Below the pieces are notes generated by a model that saw only the letters and a list, made by a program, of their open reading frames with translations, did no database searches and had not been told where the DNA came from. Positions 42,795 through 52,616 of a DNA stretch of 64,000 nt are shown piece after piece. Both the position numbers and the translations under genes were made by a program. How positions within the stretch are numbered: the first letter of the stretch is position 1; the number at the start of each line of letters is the position of its first letter. The DNA is from an uncultured Bacilli bacterium (GTDB taxonomy: Bacteria; Bacillota_I; Bacilli_A; RFN20; CAG-288), in the NCBI GenBank assembly GCA_934725685.1, contig CAKVBX010000002.1, positions 1 through 64,000 on the forward strand, in the 5' to 3' direction.

Positions 42795-44596
42795 GTTATC
42801 TCGATTATCCTGTTCTGAAACAGAAAATCTCTCTTTTACCCGATAAGCCTGGTTCCTACCAGATGAAAGATGGGCATGGAACCATCATCTATGTCGGGAA
42901 AGCCAAATCGCTTCTGAAACGTGTGAAGCAATATTTTACGCGTCCACAACTCGGTAAAGTGGCGAGAATGGTAGAGGAAATCCGGGACTTCGACATCATT
43001 GAAACCAATTCTGAAAAAGAGGCTTTGCTTCTTGAAATCTCACTGATTCATAAATACTATCCGAAATATAACATCATGCTGATGGACGGGAAGATGTATC
43101 CGTTCATTGCCCTCAAGAAAAAAGAGGATCCCTACTTGAAAATCACCCGCTCCGACAAGGAGAAAGGATATTATTATTTCGGCCCTTTTCCCAACTCTTC
43201 TCAGGCCTATAAGATGATCGATCTTCTCAATAAGATCTACCCGCTCAGAAAGTGCAGGAACATTCCTTCTAAGCCCTGTCTCTATTATCACATGGGACAG
43301 TGCCTCGCTCCCTGTATCCACAAGATTGAACAGAAGGAGTATCAGGATATGGTCAGTTCCATCACGGCATTCCTCAACGGAGATACCAGTGCCGTCCTAT
43401 CCGAGCTGAAGGAGAAGATGAATTCCTATGCGGAAAAGATGGAATATGAACGGGCGGGAGAATATAAGAAACTCATCGATACCGTCAAAGGAATCACCTC
43501 CTCCCAGAAAATCATCTTTCAGGACCATGTCTCCCGGGACATTGTCGGTTATTCCGTGAGAGAGGGATATCTCTGCGTCGTTTTCCTTCTCTATCGAAAA
43601 GGAGTGCTTTTAGGCAAGAACTATTACGTCGAGGAACTTGAGGATGAAATCGATGATTTCCTCGAGAATATCATCCTTCAGTTTTACGAAAAGCATCAGG
43701 ACCATCCGAAGGAACTCATCGTTCCGAGCGAGACTATCGCTCCTGTCCTAGAGGAGTCTCTCGGCTTCCGTGTCCTATCCCCGAGTAAGGGTAAGAAACA
43801 CGATCTGATTGCTTTGGCCTTGGAGAACTCCAAGCAGATGCTCGACCAGCACTTCCAGACGGCGAGACTCGAAGACGATGTCCTGTCCCTTCTTGAGGAA
43901 CTTAAGGAAAAACTCGGTCTCGAGAAGACACCGCTCGATATTGAACTCTACGATAACTCCCATATCCAGGGATATGATCCTGTCGGGGCCATGGTGAAAT
44001 ACATCAATGGAGAAAAGGCACCGAATCAGTATCGGAAATACAAAATCACCCAACCTAATCCGCAGGACGATCTCGCTTCCATGCGGGAAGTCCTCACCCG
44101 CCGTTTCATCAGGCTGAAGGAAGAGAACGCCAAGCTTCCGGACCTCATCATTCTCGATGGCGGCTTCACCCAGTGTGAGGTCGGGCTGGAGGTCAAGCAG
44201 GAAATCGGTCTCGATATTCCGTTGGCCGGACTTCAGAAGAACGATAAGCATGAGACGGATTCCCTCATCAATGCGGACACCGGAGAAGTGATTCCCTTAG
44301 CGCGCAATACACCGCTATTTTTCCTTCTGATGCGGATGCAGGACGAAATCCATCGCTTCGCCATCACCTATCACCGCGGCAAACGTGCCAAGTCCGTCTT
44401 TCGCACCATCTATGACGATATCTCTGGTATCGGAGAAAAGCGGAAGAAGAAGCTCCTCGAGCTTTATCCGACTTATGAATCCCTGCAGGGGGTCTCGAAG
44501 GAAGAACTGATGCAGATTGTTCCCGAAAGCAGTGCCGAAAGCATCTTGAAGAAACGGGATGAATATCAGCTCACATCCGAGACAATGAAGAAATAG
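42791..44596 (+). CDS. uvrC: Excinuclease ABC subunit C
   Basis: 601 residues, full length. GIY-YIG nuclease at the N-terminus (PGSYQMKDGHGTIIYVGKAKSL), a Cys-containing linker (CRNIPSKPCLYYHMGQCLAPC), the UVR helix pair (MNSYAEKMEYERAGEYKKLI), the RNase-H-like nuclease domain (DIELYDNSHIQGYDPVGAMV, LIILDGGFTQCE) and C-terminal helix-hairpin-helix motifs (ISGIGEKRKKKLL). It makes the two incisions of nucleotide excision repair with UvrB. Start overlaps the mutS2 stop by four bases. Confidence 0.96.
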   Translation: MSYLDYPVLKQKISLLPDKPGSYQMKDGHGTIIYVGKAKSLLKRVKQYFTRPQLGKVARMVEEIRDFDIIETNSEKEALLLEISLIHKYYPKYNIMLMDGKMYPFIALKKKEDPYLKITRSDKEKGYYYFGPFPNSSQAYKMIDLLNKIYPLRKCRNIPSKPCLYYHMGQCLAPCIHKIEQKEYQDMVSSITAFLNGDTSAVLSELKEKMNSYAEKMEYERAGEYKKLIDTVKGITSSQKIIFQDHVSRDIVGYSVREGYLCVVFLLYRKGVLLGKNYYVEELEDEIDDFLENIILQFYEKHQDHPKELIVPSETIAPVLEESLGFRVLSPSKGKKHDLIALALENSKQMLDQHFQTARLEDDVLSLLEELKEKLGLEKTPLDIELYDNSHIQGYDPVGAMVKYINGEKAPNQYRKYKITQPNPQDDLASMREVLTRRFIRLKEENAKLPDLIILDGGFTQCEVGLEVKQEIGLDIPLAGLQKNDKHETDSLINADTGEVIPLARNTPLFFLLMRMQDEIHRFAITYHRGKRAKSVFRTIYDDISGIGEKRKKKLLELYPTYESLQGVSKEELMQIVPESSAESILKKRDEYQLTSETMKK

Positions 44597-44606
44597 GAGG
44601 TCCATT

Positions 44607-45269
44607 ATGAAGAAACTGACATTGGTCGAACGTATTCCGGCTTTATTATTGCTTGTTCTTGCTATTCTCTTTGTTTTTATGGCCATGCCGCCATCTCAGT
44701 ATCATCTGTTTTCTTCTCTTTATGAGATTATAGAGGGGGATCCTTTTTTCGGTTCGAACTATTATCTGACCATGGGGAGTCTCTTTACGATTTTCATCGT
44801 GCTGTTCCTTTCCGGATTGCTGCTTCTTGTTCTGATTTCTTTCTTCTTCGACAATCTTTTCAGCTATCACACGGTCCACAAATTCATCTATGTGTTTCTG
44901 CTTCCGGAAATGGCTGCTCAGATCGGTGCATTCGTCATGCTGATTCATACGAAAAATACAGCCCATGATTATTTCAGTGTTTTCAATATTCTATCCCTGG
45001 TATTGAACCTATTCATTTTTGTCTCCTATATTGTGACTGAAATCCTATTTGTCCGTAAACCATACCAGAAACTGAAACAGGAATTCAGTGCCACGCCGGA
45101 TAGAAAAGAAGAAGTATCCTCGATGTCGGAAGAAAAGGAAAGCAATCCGAAGGAAGATGCCCAAAAGGAAATGCTCCGCATGGTGACGACCCTTCTCGAT
45201 GAGAAGAAGATCACAAAAGAAGAAGCGGACCGAATGATTGAACGAATCTATACGGATAAGGAGGAATGA
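44607..45269 (+). CDS. Four-helix membrane protein with SHOCT-like tail
   Basis: 220 residues, TAGGAGG before the ATG, 10 bases after uvrC. Four hydrophobic segments lie within residues 10-150. A charged linker (SSMSEEKESNPKEDAQKEML) leads to LLDEKKITKEEADRMIERIY, which resembles the short C-terminal SHOCT motif. The function is unknown. It ends the mutS2-uvrC operon. Confidence 0.75.
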   Translation: MKKLTLVERIPALLLLVLAILFVFMAMPPSQYHLFSSLYEIIEGDPFFGSNYYLTMGSLFTIFIVLFLSGLLLLVLISFFFDNLFSYHTVHKFIYVFLLPEMAAQIGAFVMLIHTKNTAHDYFSVFNILSLVLNLFIFVSYIVTEILFVRKPYQKLKQEFSATPDRKEEVSSMSEEKESNPKEDAQKEMLRMVTTLLDEKKITKEEADRMIERIYTDKEE

Positions 45270-45305
45270 ATTGTTTCCCCAGGGGAAGACTTCTAAAATT
45301 ACCCC

Positions 45306-45334
45306 TTGAAAACCAAGAAGCGAAAGACTATAAT
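45306..45334 (+). promoter_or_regulatory. Promoter of tRNA-Pro
   Basis: TTGAAA (45306-45311), a 17-base spacer and consensus TATAAT (45329-45334), 32 bases before the tRNA. Confidence 0.75.
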
Positions 45335-45366
45335 TTTAAGGCTTATGGGTAACGCCCGTAGGTGTT

Positions 45367-45443
45367 CGGGACATAGCGCAGCTTGGTAGCGCACTTCCTT
45401 GGGGTGGAAGGGGTCATGAGTTCAAATCTCATTGTTCCGACCA
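45367..45443 (+). tRNA. tRNA-Pro (anticodon GGG)
   Basis: CGGGACA acceptor pairs with TGTTCCG, D arm GCGCAGCTTGGTAGCGC, anticodon stem CTTCC/GGAAG around TTGGGGT (anticodon GGG), T arm ATGAG-TTCAAAT-CTCAT, and an encoded CCA. 77 bases. It has its own promoter and terminator. Confidence 0.96.
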
Positions 45444-45454
45444 TTATGTTCATG

Positions 45455-45479
45455 AAAGCTCTCTTTGGAGGGCTTTTTT
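45455..45479 (+). terminator. Terminator after tRNA-Pro
   Basis: AAGCTCTC pairs with GAGGGCTT (one G-T pair) around TTTG, followed by TTTTT. Confidence 0.75.
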
Positions 45480-45772
45480 GCTTGTCTTTTTTTCGATGGT
45501 GGTCGCTGATTTCCTTGGTATGACCATTTCGTTTTAGGAGTGGATGATACCATAAAAAGACGCAATATCTTCTTTTTCGAAAAGAGGATTGAAAGAAGAA
45601 TGTTTTGTGATTTCTCTTGCAAGAAAAGGATATTTCTAAGGCAAGAAATGATATACTTTCCGTAGAAAAAAGAAAGAAAGATACACTCTTATGGCAAAAC
45701 GGAAAATTTGAGTTAGCAGGAGATTCGTTGATGAGAAGGAATTTGGAATTACTGTGACGGGGGATAAGTGAC
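45480..45772. other. Intergenic region without a recognisable gene
   Basis: About 290 bases. A TATACT -10-like hexamer near 45652 has no good -35 partner. Short open frames such as the one at 45707 end after a few codons. It precedes the frameshifted membrane protein gene, whose ribosome site is GGGGGAT at about 45759. Confidence 0.4.
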
Positions 45773-46131
45773 ATGACAGTTAGAATGCTCGAAATCAAAC
45801 TCCTGGTCATAATTGTCAGCGTTGTCTTAGGAATTGCAGGTCTTATTGCATTCTGCTTTTGGATATACTTCATCTATATGTGGATGAACAATATTCGTGG
45901 TGATCAAGATGTGAAGACAAGGTCTCTCTATGAGATAATGAAAAAATACAATGGAGTCGATGTATTCAAGGAACCCTGTGATGCTTCTGGCAACAAAGCG
46001 GAATACCGGGCTAAAAATGATGATGAAAAGAGTGGTGTGGTATTCGCCACGCCGGGTCCCCGGAAGAGAAGCTGTCCGAGGACGAGATTAGACTCATCTG
46101 CGAATACAGAAGGCAAAACGAAGAAAAGTAG
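45773..46131 (+). pseudogene. Small membrane protein gene with an apparent frameshift
   Basis: Frame one gives MTVRMLEIKLLVIIVSVVLG, one strong membrane helix, and a polar part up to KSGVVFATPG near 46056. It then turns into an Arg/Ser/Lys-rich, improbable tail ending at 46147. Adding one base in the GGTCCCC stretch (46055-46061) restores a sensible end, SPEEKLSEDEIRLICEYRRQ, then NEEK and stop at 46131, which resembles a SHOCT-type helix. Either the gene is broken or the read has a base missing. With the frame restored it would be a single-pass protein of about 118 residues. Confidence 0.6.
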
Positions 46132-46276
46132 TGACTGCGGGAACTAGAGGGGTTCACTACAAAAAGGGCGGCTTTCGTTTTACCTCAGAAAAACAGGGGT
46201 GGGGGTCATTTGTTATGTATCCAATTTTCAATGTGTCCTTGACAAAGGGTACATATCATCTGGCAGCCTGTCTGAC

Positions 46277-47131
46277 TCAGAAACCGGGATAATAACCTTC
46301 TTTTACGTAACCGCAGAGAATCTCTTTTACTTCAGCAAGATCTTCTTTGTAGGTGATTCCGCACCAACGGTCCTTGTTGTGATAGACCTTGACCTTGGCG
46401 AGACCTTCTGCGATGGCGGAGAAAATGACATCTGCAATGACAAGTTCGTCTTTTTCTTTGTTGCAGTGAGCATAGAAGTTGCCGAACTCCTGTTCGAGAT
46501 AAGGGAAGAAGTCCGGTGTCAGTCCCCAGAGATTCATCGAGACCGGCGTATTGAGAGGAAGGGTGAATGTTTTACCATCTTTTTGATACTGGCCCTGATG
46601 GTTGATTCCGAGTGTTTCGACAACTTCAGTCAGATATCCGTCATCGATTCTGCAGACACCACGGTTGACATCTCCGTTTTCGGATAGGGTTCTGTCAAGC
46701 TGATAGCTCACCATGCAGAAATCGCCTTTTTTGGCGGAGACCAGGTGATTATGGATTTCCTTGAAGGCGTGTCTTCCGTAATAGTCATCCGCATTGATGA
46801 TGGCAAAAGGGGTTTTGACGACATCCTTGCAGTTCAGAACCGCCTGTGCCGTTCCGAACGGTTTCTTTCTTCCCTCGGGCAGTAGGGACATGTCCTGAAG
46901 GACATATTCTGTCGGCATGATCTTCTCAATCCGTTCCCCGACCAAATGATGGAAGTCCTCTTCAATCTCTTTCCGGAGAATGAAAACGACCCGGTCAAAA
47001 CCGGCCTCCTTGGCATCGTGGATGGAAAAATCGAGAATACCACGTCCGCTTTCCGTAATCGGTGCTGCCTGCTTCAGGCCTCCAAAACGGCTGCCCATTC
47101 CGGCGGCCATGACGACGAGTGTTGTTTCCAT
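46277..47131 (-). CDS. Sugar-phosphate nucleotidyltransferase
   Basis: 284 residues. The N-terminal VVMAAGMGSRFGGLKQ is the nucleotide-binding GxGxR..K motif, and AIINADDYYG contains the metal-binding Asp pair. The long middle (DRTLSENGDVNRGVCRI) and the end suit the NTP_transferase family, but it is not a close match to GalU, RmlA or ManC, so the sugar is uncertain. CAGGAG and a TATAAT lie upstream. It is transcribed alone but next to galE, which would fit supply of activated sugars for the cell envelope. Confidence 0.85.
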   Translation of the reverse strand: METTLVVMAAGMGSRFGGLKQAAPITESGRGILDFSIHDAKEAGFDRVVFILRKEIEEDFHHLVGERIEKIMPTEYVLQDMSLLPEGRKKPFGTAQAVLNCKDVVKTPFAIINADDYYGRHAFKEIHNHLVSAKKGDFCMVSYQLDRTLSENGDVNRGVCRIDDGYLTEVVETLGINHQGQYQKDGKTFTLPLNTPVSMNLWGLTPDFFPYLEQEFGNFYAHCNKEKDELVIADVIFSAIAEGLAKVKVYHNKDRWCGITYKEDLAEVKEILCGYVKEGYYPGF

Positions 47132-47263
47132 AGGCTATCTCCTGAGAAGTGAGTCTATTATATCCGCAAAAGAAACAGATATCTACCTTTTGTGAAATTG
47201 GAACGATTGGAAACATTGAATCCTACTCACATTTCCCGGTTTTGTTCAAGAAGACACCTCATG

Positions 47264-47288
47264 AGAAAAGCCGCCCTTTCAGGCGGCT
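47264..47288 (-). terminator. Terminator after galE
   Basis: On the minus strand AGCCGCC, six-base loop and GGCGGCT, then TTTTCTC. Confidence 0.8.
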
Positions 47289-47293
47289 CATGG

Positions 47294-48304
47294 TTACTTA
47301 TCGTATCCGTTCGGATTGTGGCTCTGCCAGTTCCACTGGTCGCGGCACATATCTTCGAGATCGTATTTGGCTTCCCAGTGGAGTTCCTTTTTGGCGAGAT
47401 CTGCGCAGGCATAGCAGCTATCGACATCGCCGTCTCTTCTTCCGACGATTTCGTACGGAAGCTTCTTTCCACAGGCTTTTTCGAAGGCGTGGATCATATC
47501 GAGGACGGAGTATCCTTTTCCGGTTCCGAGATTGTAGATGTGGACACCGGGCTCAGTGCAGTACTTGAGGGCGGCGATATGTCCTAAAGCGAGATCGACG
47601 ACGTGGATGTAGTCACGGACTCCGGTGCCGTCGGGGGTATTGTAATCATCGCCGAAGACACGGATGCAGGAAAGTTTTCCGGTGGCGACCTGAGCGACAT
47701 AAGGCATCAGGTTGTTCGGGATACCTTTCGGATCCTCACCAATCAGTCCGCTCGGATGGGCTCCGACAGGATTGAAGTAACGTAAGAGCATGATGTTCCA
47801 GGTCGGATCGGAGACATAGAGATCCTGTAAGACGTGTTCAAGCATCAGCTTTGTGGCACCATAAGGATTGGTGACGGAGAGATGGCATTTTTCATCGAGC
47901 GGAAGACGTTCCGGTTTTCCGTAGACAGTTGCGGAAGAAGAGAAGATGAATGTTTTGACACCGGCTTCCTTGAGGCACTCGAGGAGTGTGATAGTTCCGC
48001 CGATATTGTTGTCGTAATACTCTAACGGAATATGGACGCTTTCGCCTACGGCCTTGAGACCGGCGAAATGGATGACGGCATCAATCTTGTTTTCGCGTAA
48101 AATCATGCGGTCAGCTTCCTTGTCTCTCATGTCGACCTTGTAGAACTTGACCGTCTTTCCGGTGATTTTCTCGACTCTTCTCAGCGCTTCTTCATTTGCA
48201 TTGCAGAGGTTATCCATTACGACAACGTCATAGCCCTGATTCAGAAGCTCGACGACCGTATGAGTTCCGATAAACCCTGCGCCACCCGTAACTAAGATTC
48301 TCAT
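47294..48304 (-). CDS. galE: UDP-glucose 4-epimerase
   Basis: 336 residues, normal length. Rossmann motif VTGGAGFIGTHTV at the start, IHFAGLKAVGES, the serine block SSSATVYG, and the catalytic Tyr-x3-Lys in NPYGATKLMLE; RYFNPVGAH follows. It interconverts UDP-glucose and UDP-galactose with bound NAD. GGGAGGT before the ATG and TATACT about 20 bases further up. Transcribed alone. Confidence 0.96.
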   Translation of the reverse strand: MRILVTGGAGFIGTHTVVELLNQGYDVVVMDNLCNANEEALRRVEKITGKTVKFYKVDMRDKEADRMILRENKIDAVIHFAGLKAVGESVHIPLEYYDNNIGGTITLLECLKEAGVKTFIFSSSATVYGKPERLPLDEKCHLSVTNPYGATKLMLEHVLQDLYVSDPTWNIMLLRYFNPVGAHPSGLIGEDPKGIPNNLMPYVAQVATGKLSCIRVFGDDYNTPDGTGVRDYIHVVDLALGHIAALKYCTEPGVHIYNLGTGKGYSVLDMIHAFEKACGKKLPYEIVGRRDGDVDSCYACADLAKKELHWEAKYDLEDMCRDQWNWQSHNPNGYDK

Positions 48305-48384
48305 AAATGACCTCCCAGGTTGGAGTCTATAGTATACACGAACACACTTGGAAAAATAGCTTTATTCTTAATGAAAATCCACAC

Positions 48385-49845
48385 TCATGCTTCCTTTGTC
48401 TTCTGTTGTTCGTCAGATGCCCGGCTGTCGATTTCCCTAAATGTCTTTTTGGTGATGGATAGACAGACCGGAATATAGATGAGGTCGACAAAGATCCAGC
48501 TGAGCGGATAACAGAAGTAGAGCCAGAAGATAGTGTGGAAATAGTCCACATAGAGGAAGAGGGTATAAAGGAAGACGATTCTGGTTCCCGTGCAACCGAC
48601 CAAGGTGATGATGGCTGGGGCGACGGAGTGCTTCATGCCTCTCAGATATTGGGAGGAGATATCCATGAAACCGTCGAGGATATAAGTGAAGACCATCATG
48701 AACATGCGTTCCCTTCCCGCGGCGAGGGCGTTGTCCTTGTCGATGCCTTTTCCGTCGGTGATGAAGACGGAAAGAATCGGATTCGGAATGAGGAGGACCA
48801 AAAGGGAACAGATGGCCCAGCCGATTGCCATCCAGGCCAGGCTGTAGAAATAGATTTTCTTGATGTTCTCTTTCTTTCCGGCCCCGTAATTCTGACCGAC
48901 GAAGGAGACACAGGCCAAAGCGAAGGCTTCAATGATGGCATAGACATAGCCTTCGACCTGAGCGCTTGCACTTGCACCCGAGAGGATTTCGTCCTCCGAA
49001 ATGAGAACTCCGTGAATGGTGTAATTGTGGATGGTGTAGAGCGAGGACTGAATGAGAACGTTCGGAATGCAGAACCCGAGGCCCTGAAGTCCGGCCGGAA
49101 TACCGATCTTCAGAATGTCCGCAATGCTTTTTTCATCCATTTTGAGATGGCGGAAATCGAGGCGGACATATCCTTTCTTATTGAGGGTGAGCCAGAGAAT
49201 GGTAAAGAGGGCAGAGAGAAATTCGGAGATGACTGTTGCCCAGGCGACGCCTTTCACATCCATTTTGCCATAGATGACAAAGAGGAGATCGAAAAGGACA
49301 TTGATGACACCGGATATCGCCAGGAAATAGAAAGGACGGCGGGAGTCACCTAAGGCGCGGAGAACCTGGGAACCGAAATTGTAGATCTTCAGAAAAGGAA
49401 GACCGAGAAAGTAAATCTGAAGATAGTCTGTCGCCAAAGAGAGGATGTCTTCCGGTGTATTCATCATTTTCAGTAGCAGCGGAGAGAGGAAAAAGCCGAT
49501 AATGCCGACCAGGATGCCGACGATGAGGGAGAGAATCATCGAAGAGGAGAGAATGGATTGTGCCCGATTCCGGTCATCGGCTCCTTTAGCATTTCCCATC
49601 GCAACGTTGGCGCCGACGGCCAAGGAGACGAACAGGGTGACGATGAGATTGATGAGTGGACTGTTGCTACCGACGGCGGACATGGAGAGAGAACCTCCGC
49701 CGTAGTGGGATACAGTCCATAAGTCGACCGTGGAGTAGAGAAGCTGCAGGATGGTGGAAAAAGCCATCGGTAAAGCAAAAAGGGGAATTTTCCAGAACAG
49801 ATTTCCATTTGTCAGGTCCATTTCCCGGTGTTGGTGATTGATCAT
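48385..49845 (-). CDS. MATE-family efflux transporter
   Basis: 486 residues with twelve hydrophobic helices in two similar halves. MDLTNGNLFWKIPLFALPMAFSTIL is the usual opening of the DinF/NorM-like MATE group, and AVGSNSPLINL and IGIPAGLQGLGFCIPN are family blocks. These transporters export organic cations in exchange for sodium or protons. GGAAGGT precedes the ATG. A drug or envelope-precursor substrate cannot be told from sequence. Confidence 0.92.
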   Translation of the reverse strand: MINHQHREMDLTNGNLFWKIPLFALPMAFSTILQLLYSTVDLWTVSHYGGGSLSMSAVGSNSPLINLIVTLFVSLAVGANVAMGNAKGADDRNRAQSILSSSMILSLIVGILVGIIGFFLSPLLLKMMNTPEDILSLATDYLQIYFLGLPFLKIYNFGSQVLRALGDSRRPFYFLAISGVINVLFDLLFVIYGKMDVKGVAWATVISEFLSALFTILWLTLNKKGYVRLDFRHLKMDEKSIADILKIGIPAGLQGLGFCIPNVLIQSSLYTIHNYTIHGVLISEDEILSGASASAQVEGYVYAIIEAFALACVSFVGQNYGAGKKENIKKIYFYSLAWMAIGWAICSLLVLLIPNPILSVFITDGKGIDKDNALAAGRERMFMMVFTYILDGFMDISSQYLRGMKHSVAPAIITLVGCTGTRIVFLYTLFLYVDYFHTIFWLYFCYPLSWIFVDLIYIPVCLSITKKTFREIDSRASDEQQKTKEA

Positions 49846-49958
49846 TTTGATACCTTCCGAAGAAACATTACTATTTTAGTGAGTCACGGCAAGATGACAA
49901 GAGGATGTATCCGCTTACCACAGAAAATGAAACACTGCCTCTTTTTCCGTTAAAGTAA

Positions 49959-49964
49959 TATAAT
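49959..49964 (+). promoter_or_regulatory. -10 box of alaS
   Basis: Consensus TATAAT 42 bases before the ATG. No good -35 hexamer was found at 16-18 bases. No T-box leader fits in the space. Confidence 0.45.
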
Positions 49965-50006
49965 GTATTGGCTATTTCTTCTTTTTTAGATTGGAGACTG
50001 AATATT

Positions 50007-52616
50007 ATGAGAAAAATGACAAGTGATGAAATCCGTGATACGTGGTTGAATTTCTTCCGCGACCATGGACACTACATCGAGCCTTCGGCATCCTTGATTC
50101 CGAACAATGATCCGACCCTGCTCTGGATCAACGCCGGTGTCGCCGCCCTTAAAAAGTATTTTGACGGCACTCTGACTCCAAAGCATCGCCGTATCACCAA
50201 CGCACAGAAATGCATCCGTACCAACGATATCGACAATGTCGGGCATACCGCAAGACATCATACCTTCTTTGAGATGATGGGCAACTTCTCCATTGGCGAT
50301 TACTTCCGGAACGAAGTCATACCATGGGCTTATGAACTGCTCACTTCCGAGAAGTATTACGGACTCGATCCGCATAAACTCTATGTCACCTATTATCCGG
50401 ATGACAAGGAAACCCATGATCTCTGGGTTAAGTGCGGCATTCCGGAAGAGAACATGGTTCCTTCCGTCAATAACTTCTGGGAAATCGGCGAAGGACCATG
50501 CGGACCGGATACGGAAATCAACTATGACCGCGGTGAGAAGTGGGATCCGGAACATCTCGGACTGAAACTTCTCAAGGATGATCTTGACAATGACCGTTAT
50601 ATCGAACTCTGGAATATTGTCTTCTCTCAGTTCAATTCCATGCCTGGTGTTGCAAGAAAAGACTATAAGCAGCTTCCGCAGAAGAACATCGATACCGGTG
50701 CCGGTCTCGAACGTCTCGCCTGCATCATGCAGGATGCGGAAACCAACTTTGAGACTGACCTTTTTATGCCTTATATCAAAGCCTTGGAGTCGAAAGCATC
50801 TTTCCCTTATGAAGGAAAATATAAGCTTGCCTATCGTGTCATCGCCGATCATATCCGTTCCATTACATTCGCTCTTGCCGATGGTGCCGTCTTCTCCAAT
50901 GATGGCAGAGGCTATGTTTTGAAGAGATTGCTCCGCCGCGCTTCCCGTTATGCGCAGACTTTAGGTCTCCCTGCCGGTACACTCGCTTCTCTTGTCCCGC
51001 TCGTCACGGAGAATATGTCCCACTTCTATCCTTACCTGAAGGATCATCAAGAAAGAACGATGAAGATGATTTCCAGCGAAGAGAACAAGTTCAGCAACAC
51101 TCTGAAGACTGGAGAACGTCTTCTTGCCCAGTATCTGAAGAAAGAGGGAGACACCCTCTCTGCCGAGGATGCCTTCCGTCTTGCCGACACCTACGGATTC
51201 CCGTTTGAACTCACCAAGGAAATCACGGAGGACTCTGGCAAGAAAGTCGATGTCGAAGGTTATGAAAAACTTCTTGAGGCCAGCAAAGAACTTGCCAGAA
51301 AGAGCCGTGGGGACAAGCAGTCTTTCGGTCTGCAGAGCAAGGATCTCATCGACTTCACGGAACCGAGTGAATTCACCTATGAAGAAGGTGTCGATCCGAC
51401 TTCCGAAGTCATCGGTACCTTTGTCGATGGCGCCAAGGTCGATGTCATTCAGGATGAGGGCGATGTCGCCTTCGCACTGACCAACTTCTATGCACTTTCC
51501 GGTGGACAGGTTTCCGATACTGGCTTCCTCCACAATGAAAGCTGTGAAGCCGAAGTCACCGATGTCAAGTCCAGCAACCATGGTCAGCACCTGCTTCATG
51601 TCAAGGTTCTTTACGGCGAAATCCGTGTCGGTGATACCTTCTTGGAAAAGGTCGACTGGGAGAGAAGAAACAGAATCCGCAAGAATCATTCTGCCACCCA
51701 TCTGCTTCAGAGAGCCCTTCAGGAGAAAGTCTCCGCTGAGATTCATCAGGAAGGCGCCTATTATGATGACGAACTGCTCCGCTTCGACATCAACTATGAT
51801 GCCAAGATGAATGACGATGATCTTAACAATGTCGAGAAGAGAGTCAACGAAGAAATCTTCGCTGCCCTTCCCGTCAGGACCGAAGTCCTCTCCAAGGAGG
51901 AGGCCCTCAAGAAGAATGCCATGCATCTCTTCTCCGAAAAATACGGCGATAAGGTCCGTGTTGTCTCCATGGGCGATTATTCCGTCGAATTCTGCGGTGG
52001 CACCCATGTTGCCAACACCTCTGAAATCGGTCTCTTCACTATCGTCAGCGAAGAGAGTGTCGCTGCCGGTATCCGCAGAATCACTGCCTATACTGGAATG
52101 AAGGCCTACGAATTCCTCAAAGAAAAGCAATCTCTCATCAACGAGGCCGCAAGTCTCCTCAAGATCAATTCCGATAAGGGTGTCCGCAACAAAATTATCA
52201 GCAACAATGAACAGATTGCTACTCTCAACAATACCATCAAGGCACTCCGGGAACAGAATGCCAACAATCTCATGAACGAGCTCGAGTCCTCCATCGTCAG
52301 GATGGGAGACAAGGAGCTGCTCCTTGCCACGCTTCAGGATCTCACCCATGAACAGGAAGATACCCTCGCGCACAATCTCACCGACAAGCATCCGTCCCTC
52401 GTCCTCTTCTTCGCCGTCGATAACGGTGCCAAGAAGGACCTCGTCGCCGGAAGAGGCAAGAATCTTGCCACTCTCAAGGCAGGCATGATCATGAAGGAAG
52501 CTGCTCAGCTTCTCAATGGCAGAGGCGGCGGAAGACCAGATGTCGCTTTCGGCGGAAGTGAAGACCTCTCCAAGATGGATGCGGTCAAGGCTTATCTTGA
52601 GGGTCTCCTCAAGTGA
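50007..52616 (+). CDS. alaS: Alanyl-tRNA synthetase
   Basis: 869 residues from the ATG at 50007 with TTGGAGAC before it; an upstream in-frame start (49968) is rejected. Class II aminoacylation core (RHHTFFEMMGNFSIGDYF, GRGYVLKRLLRRA), the editing domain with zinc-binding HSATHLLQRAL and CGGTHVANTSEIG, and a C-terminal DHHA1 domain ending GGGRPDVAFGG. It charges tRNA-Ala and clears serine and glycine errors. The stop overlaps the ruvX start (GTGA). Confidence 0.97.
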   Translation: MRKMTSDEIRDTWLNFFRDHGHYIEPSASLIPNNDPTLLWINAGVAALKKYFDGTLTPKHRRITNAQKCIRTNDIDNVGHTARHHTFFEMMGNFSIGDYFRNEVIPWAYELLTSEKYYGLDPHKLYVTYYPDDKETHDLWVKCGIPEENMVPSVNNFWEIGEGPCGPDTEINYDRGEKWDPEHLGLKLLKDDLDNDRYIELWNIVFSQFNSMPGVARKDYKQLPQKNIDTGAGLERLACIMQDAETNFETDLFMPYIKALESKASFPYEGKYKLAYRVIADHIRSITFALADGAVFSNDGRGYVLKRLLRRASRYAQTLGLPAGTLASLVPLVTENMSHFYPYLKDHQERTMKMISSEENKFSNTLKTGERLLAQYLKKEGDTLSAEDAFRLADTYGFPFELTKEITEDSGKKVDVEGYEKLLEASKELARKSRGDKQSFGLQSKDLIDFTEPSEFTYEEGVDPTSEVIGTFVDGAKVDVIQDEGDVAFALTNFYALSGGQVSDTGFLHNESCEAEVTDVKSSNHGQHLLHVKVLYGEIRVGDTFLEKVDWERRNRIRKNHSATHLLQRALQEKVSAEIHQEGAYYDDELLRFDINYDAKMNDDDLNNVEKRVNEEIFAALPVRTEVLSKEEALKKNAMHLFSEKYGDKVRVVSMGDYSVEFCGGTHVANTSEIGLFTIVSEESVAAGIRRITAYTGMKAYEFLKEKQSLINEAASLLKINSDKGVRNKIISNNEQIATLNNTIKALREQNANNLMNELESSIVRMGDKELLLATLQDLTHEQEDTLAHNLTDKHPSLVLFFAVDNGAKKDLVAGRGKNLATLKAGMIMKEAAQLLNGRGGGRPDVAFGGSEDLSKMDAVKAYLEGLLK

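Noticed and set aside
45343..45873. 176-residue minus-strand frame with MRFELMTPSTPRKCATK
   Set aside because: This is the common artefact read from the complement of a tRNA-Pro gene.
49846..50006. T-box or other riboswitch before alaS
   Set aside because: Only about 40 bases lie between the -10 box and the ATG, with no antiterminator.
50961..52391. 476-residue open frame on the minus strand
   Set aside because: It lies wholly opposite alaS, which is certain. It has no recognisable domain and is explained by codon bias in alaS.
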